Below, in pieces: positions 21,113 to 21,883 of a stretch of 21,883 nt of DNA. The notes under the pieces were generated by a model that did not search any database, had not been told where the DNA came from, and saw only the letters and a program-made list of their open reading frames with translations. The stretch's first letter is position 1, and each line of letters begins with the position of its first letter. This stretch comes from Oscillospiraceae bacterium (GTDB taxonomy: Bacteria > Bacillota > Clostridia > Oscillospirales > UBA929). The stretch is from assembly GCA_031271325.1 (NCBI GenBank), contig JAISVY010000029.1:1-21883 (forward strand). The letters are read 5' to 3'. Position numbers and translations under genes: made by a program.

Positions 21113-21883
21113 ATGCCGAACGTATTTGTCTGTCAGAGCGGCGACGACGCGCTACTGCGGGAAAGCTCATCGGGCGGCGTATTTACGCATCTTGCGCGAT
21201 CGGTTCTGTCGCGCGGCGGCGCGGTATTCGGCGCGGCGTTTATCGGGGGGCAATGCCGCCATATCTGCGCGCGGACGGAGGAGGAACTTGCGCCGCTGCG
21301 CGGGTCTAAATACCTGCAAAGCGAGCTTGGCGATACCTTCGGGCAGGCAAAAACCCTTTTAGAACAGGGAACCCCCGTGCTGTTCAGCGGTACGCCCTGC
21401 CAGATCGCGGCACTCGCGGCGACCTTCGGCCATCCTAACCTGACGACGCTAGACCTTGTCTGCCACGGCGTACCGGAGCGGAAAGCGTGGGAGGCGTATG
21501 CCGCGCGGTTCCCCGCGCCGCCGGTGAGCGCGTCGTTCCGCGACAAAACCGAAGGATGGCGGCGTTTTTCGGTGCGATTCACCTTTCCCGGCGGCACGGA
21601 GTACCGCAAAAACCTGACCGAAGACCCCTTTATGCGGGCGTACCTCGCGAACCTGTGTCTGCGGAAAGCTTGCCACCAGTGCAAATTCAATACTTCGGCG
21701 AAAAAAGCCGACATCACGCTCGGCGACGACTGGGGAGGCTTACTCCCAAATACCGGCGACAAGGGCGCTTCGGTCGTGCTGCTGCACACCCCGAAAGGGG
21801 AGGCGCTGTTTGAGACGGTACGAAACGCCGTACGTGCGGAAAAAACGCAATTCGCCGCCTTGACGGCGGCGAATCAAGTCTTG
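21113..21883 (+). CDS. Coenzyme F420 hydrogenase/dehydrogenase beta subunit-like protein (3' end outside window)
   Basis: 257 codons are open to the window edge; the stop lies outside. Family signatures: SSSGGVFTHLA near the start, FSGTPCQIAAL, LDLVCHGVP, FRDKTEGW, the cysteine-rich CLRKACHQCKF and ADITLGDDWG. Such proteins are flavin/iron-sulphur oxidoreductase-like and are common in exopolysaccharide clusters next to pyruvyl transferases, where their reaction is unproven. Most relatives begin with a ferredoxin-type domain with two CxxCxxC clusters; this one lacks it and starts directly at the flavin-domain region. The ATG at 21113 has GAGGAGGG upstream, and the preceding DNA is occupied by the divergent brnT promoter, so the short N terminus seems real. 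Confidence 0.85.
   Translation, partial: MPNVFVCQSGDDALLRESSSGGVFTHLARSVLSRGGAVFGAAFIGGQCRHICARTEEELAPLRGSKYLQSELGDTFGQAKTLLEQGTPVLFSGTPCQIAALAATFGHPNLTTLDLVCHGVPERKAWEAYAARFPAPPVSASFRDKTEGWRRFSVRFTFPGGTEYRKNLTEDPFMRAYLANLCLRKACHQCKFNTSAKKADITLGDDWGGLLPNTGDKGASVVLLHTPKGEALFETVRNAVRAEKTQFAALTAANQVL

Overview
The window is GC-rich bacterial chromosome with strong Shine-Dalgarno sites and sigma-A-type promoters. It carries spo0A (the master sporulation regulator found only in endospore-forming Firmicutes and their relatives), pheST, asnS and an anaerobe-style leucine/citramalate operon. I infer a GC-rich member of the Clostridia, perhaps Oscillospirales; the sequence alone does not fix the family. 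No rRNA, tRNA, CRISPR array or insertion sequence is visible.

Layout. (1) 1-3402, minus strand: pheS-pheT. (2) 3403-3619: a divergent control region in which a pheS promoter and a leuA promoter share one palindromic -10 block, beside an interspersed hairpin repeat. (3) 3620-9451, plus strand: a tightly overlapping operon leuA-cimA-leuC-leuDB. Its last gene is an in-frame fusion of the isopropylmalate dehydratase small subunit and isopropylmalate dehydrogenase, with a run of nine A at the junction. asnS follows and is bracketed by a 29/30-nt inverted repeat. (4) 10881-11130: repeat-rich spacer. (5) 11131-16170, minus strand: four signalling genes in tandem, namely a degenerate-GGDEF/intact-EAL c-di-GMP phosphodiesterase with GAF and PAS regions, an Hpt protein, a receiver protein without an output domain, and spo0A. 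In this Spo0A the phospho-accepting aspartate is replaced by glutamate. (6) 16587-21883: a cell-surface polysaccharide region (O-antigen-ligase-like polymerase/ligase, PST/Wzx-type flippase, polysaccharide pyruvyl transferase, and an F420-hydrogenase beta-like protein cut by the window end). It is interrupted by an AT-richer BrnT-type toxin with a short, apparently truncated antitoxin gene.

How the genes work together. LeuA and CimA make the two substrates (2-isopropylmalate and citramalate) that LeuC plus the LeuD part isomerise and the LeuB part oxidises, so one operon can supply leucine and the 2-oxobutyrate needed for isoleucine. Hpt plus receiver looks like a phosphorelay module placed beside spo0A, but the altered Spo0A acceptor site suggests the relay does not end on this Spo0A in the classical way. 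The surface genes probably assemble, flip and decorate an exopolysaccharide or wall polymer.

Main points to follow up: the Spo0A Asp-to-Glu change beside a Hpt/receiver/c-di-GMP cluster, the LeuD-LeuB fusion with a slippery A9 junction, the symmetric pheS/leuA promoter, the asnS-flanking inverted repeat and the related 3'-end motif, and the probably leaderless flippase gene.
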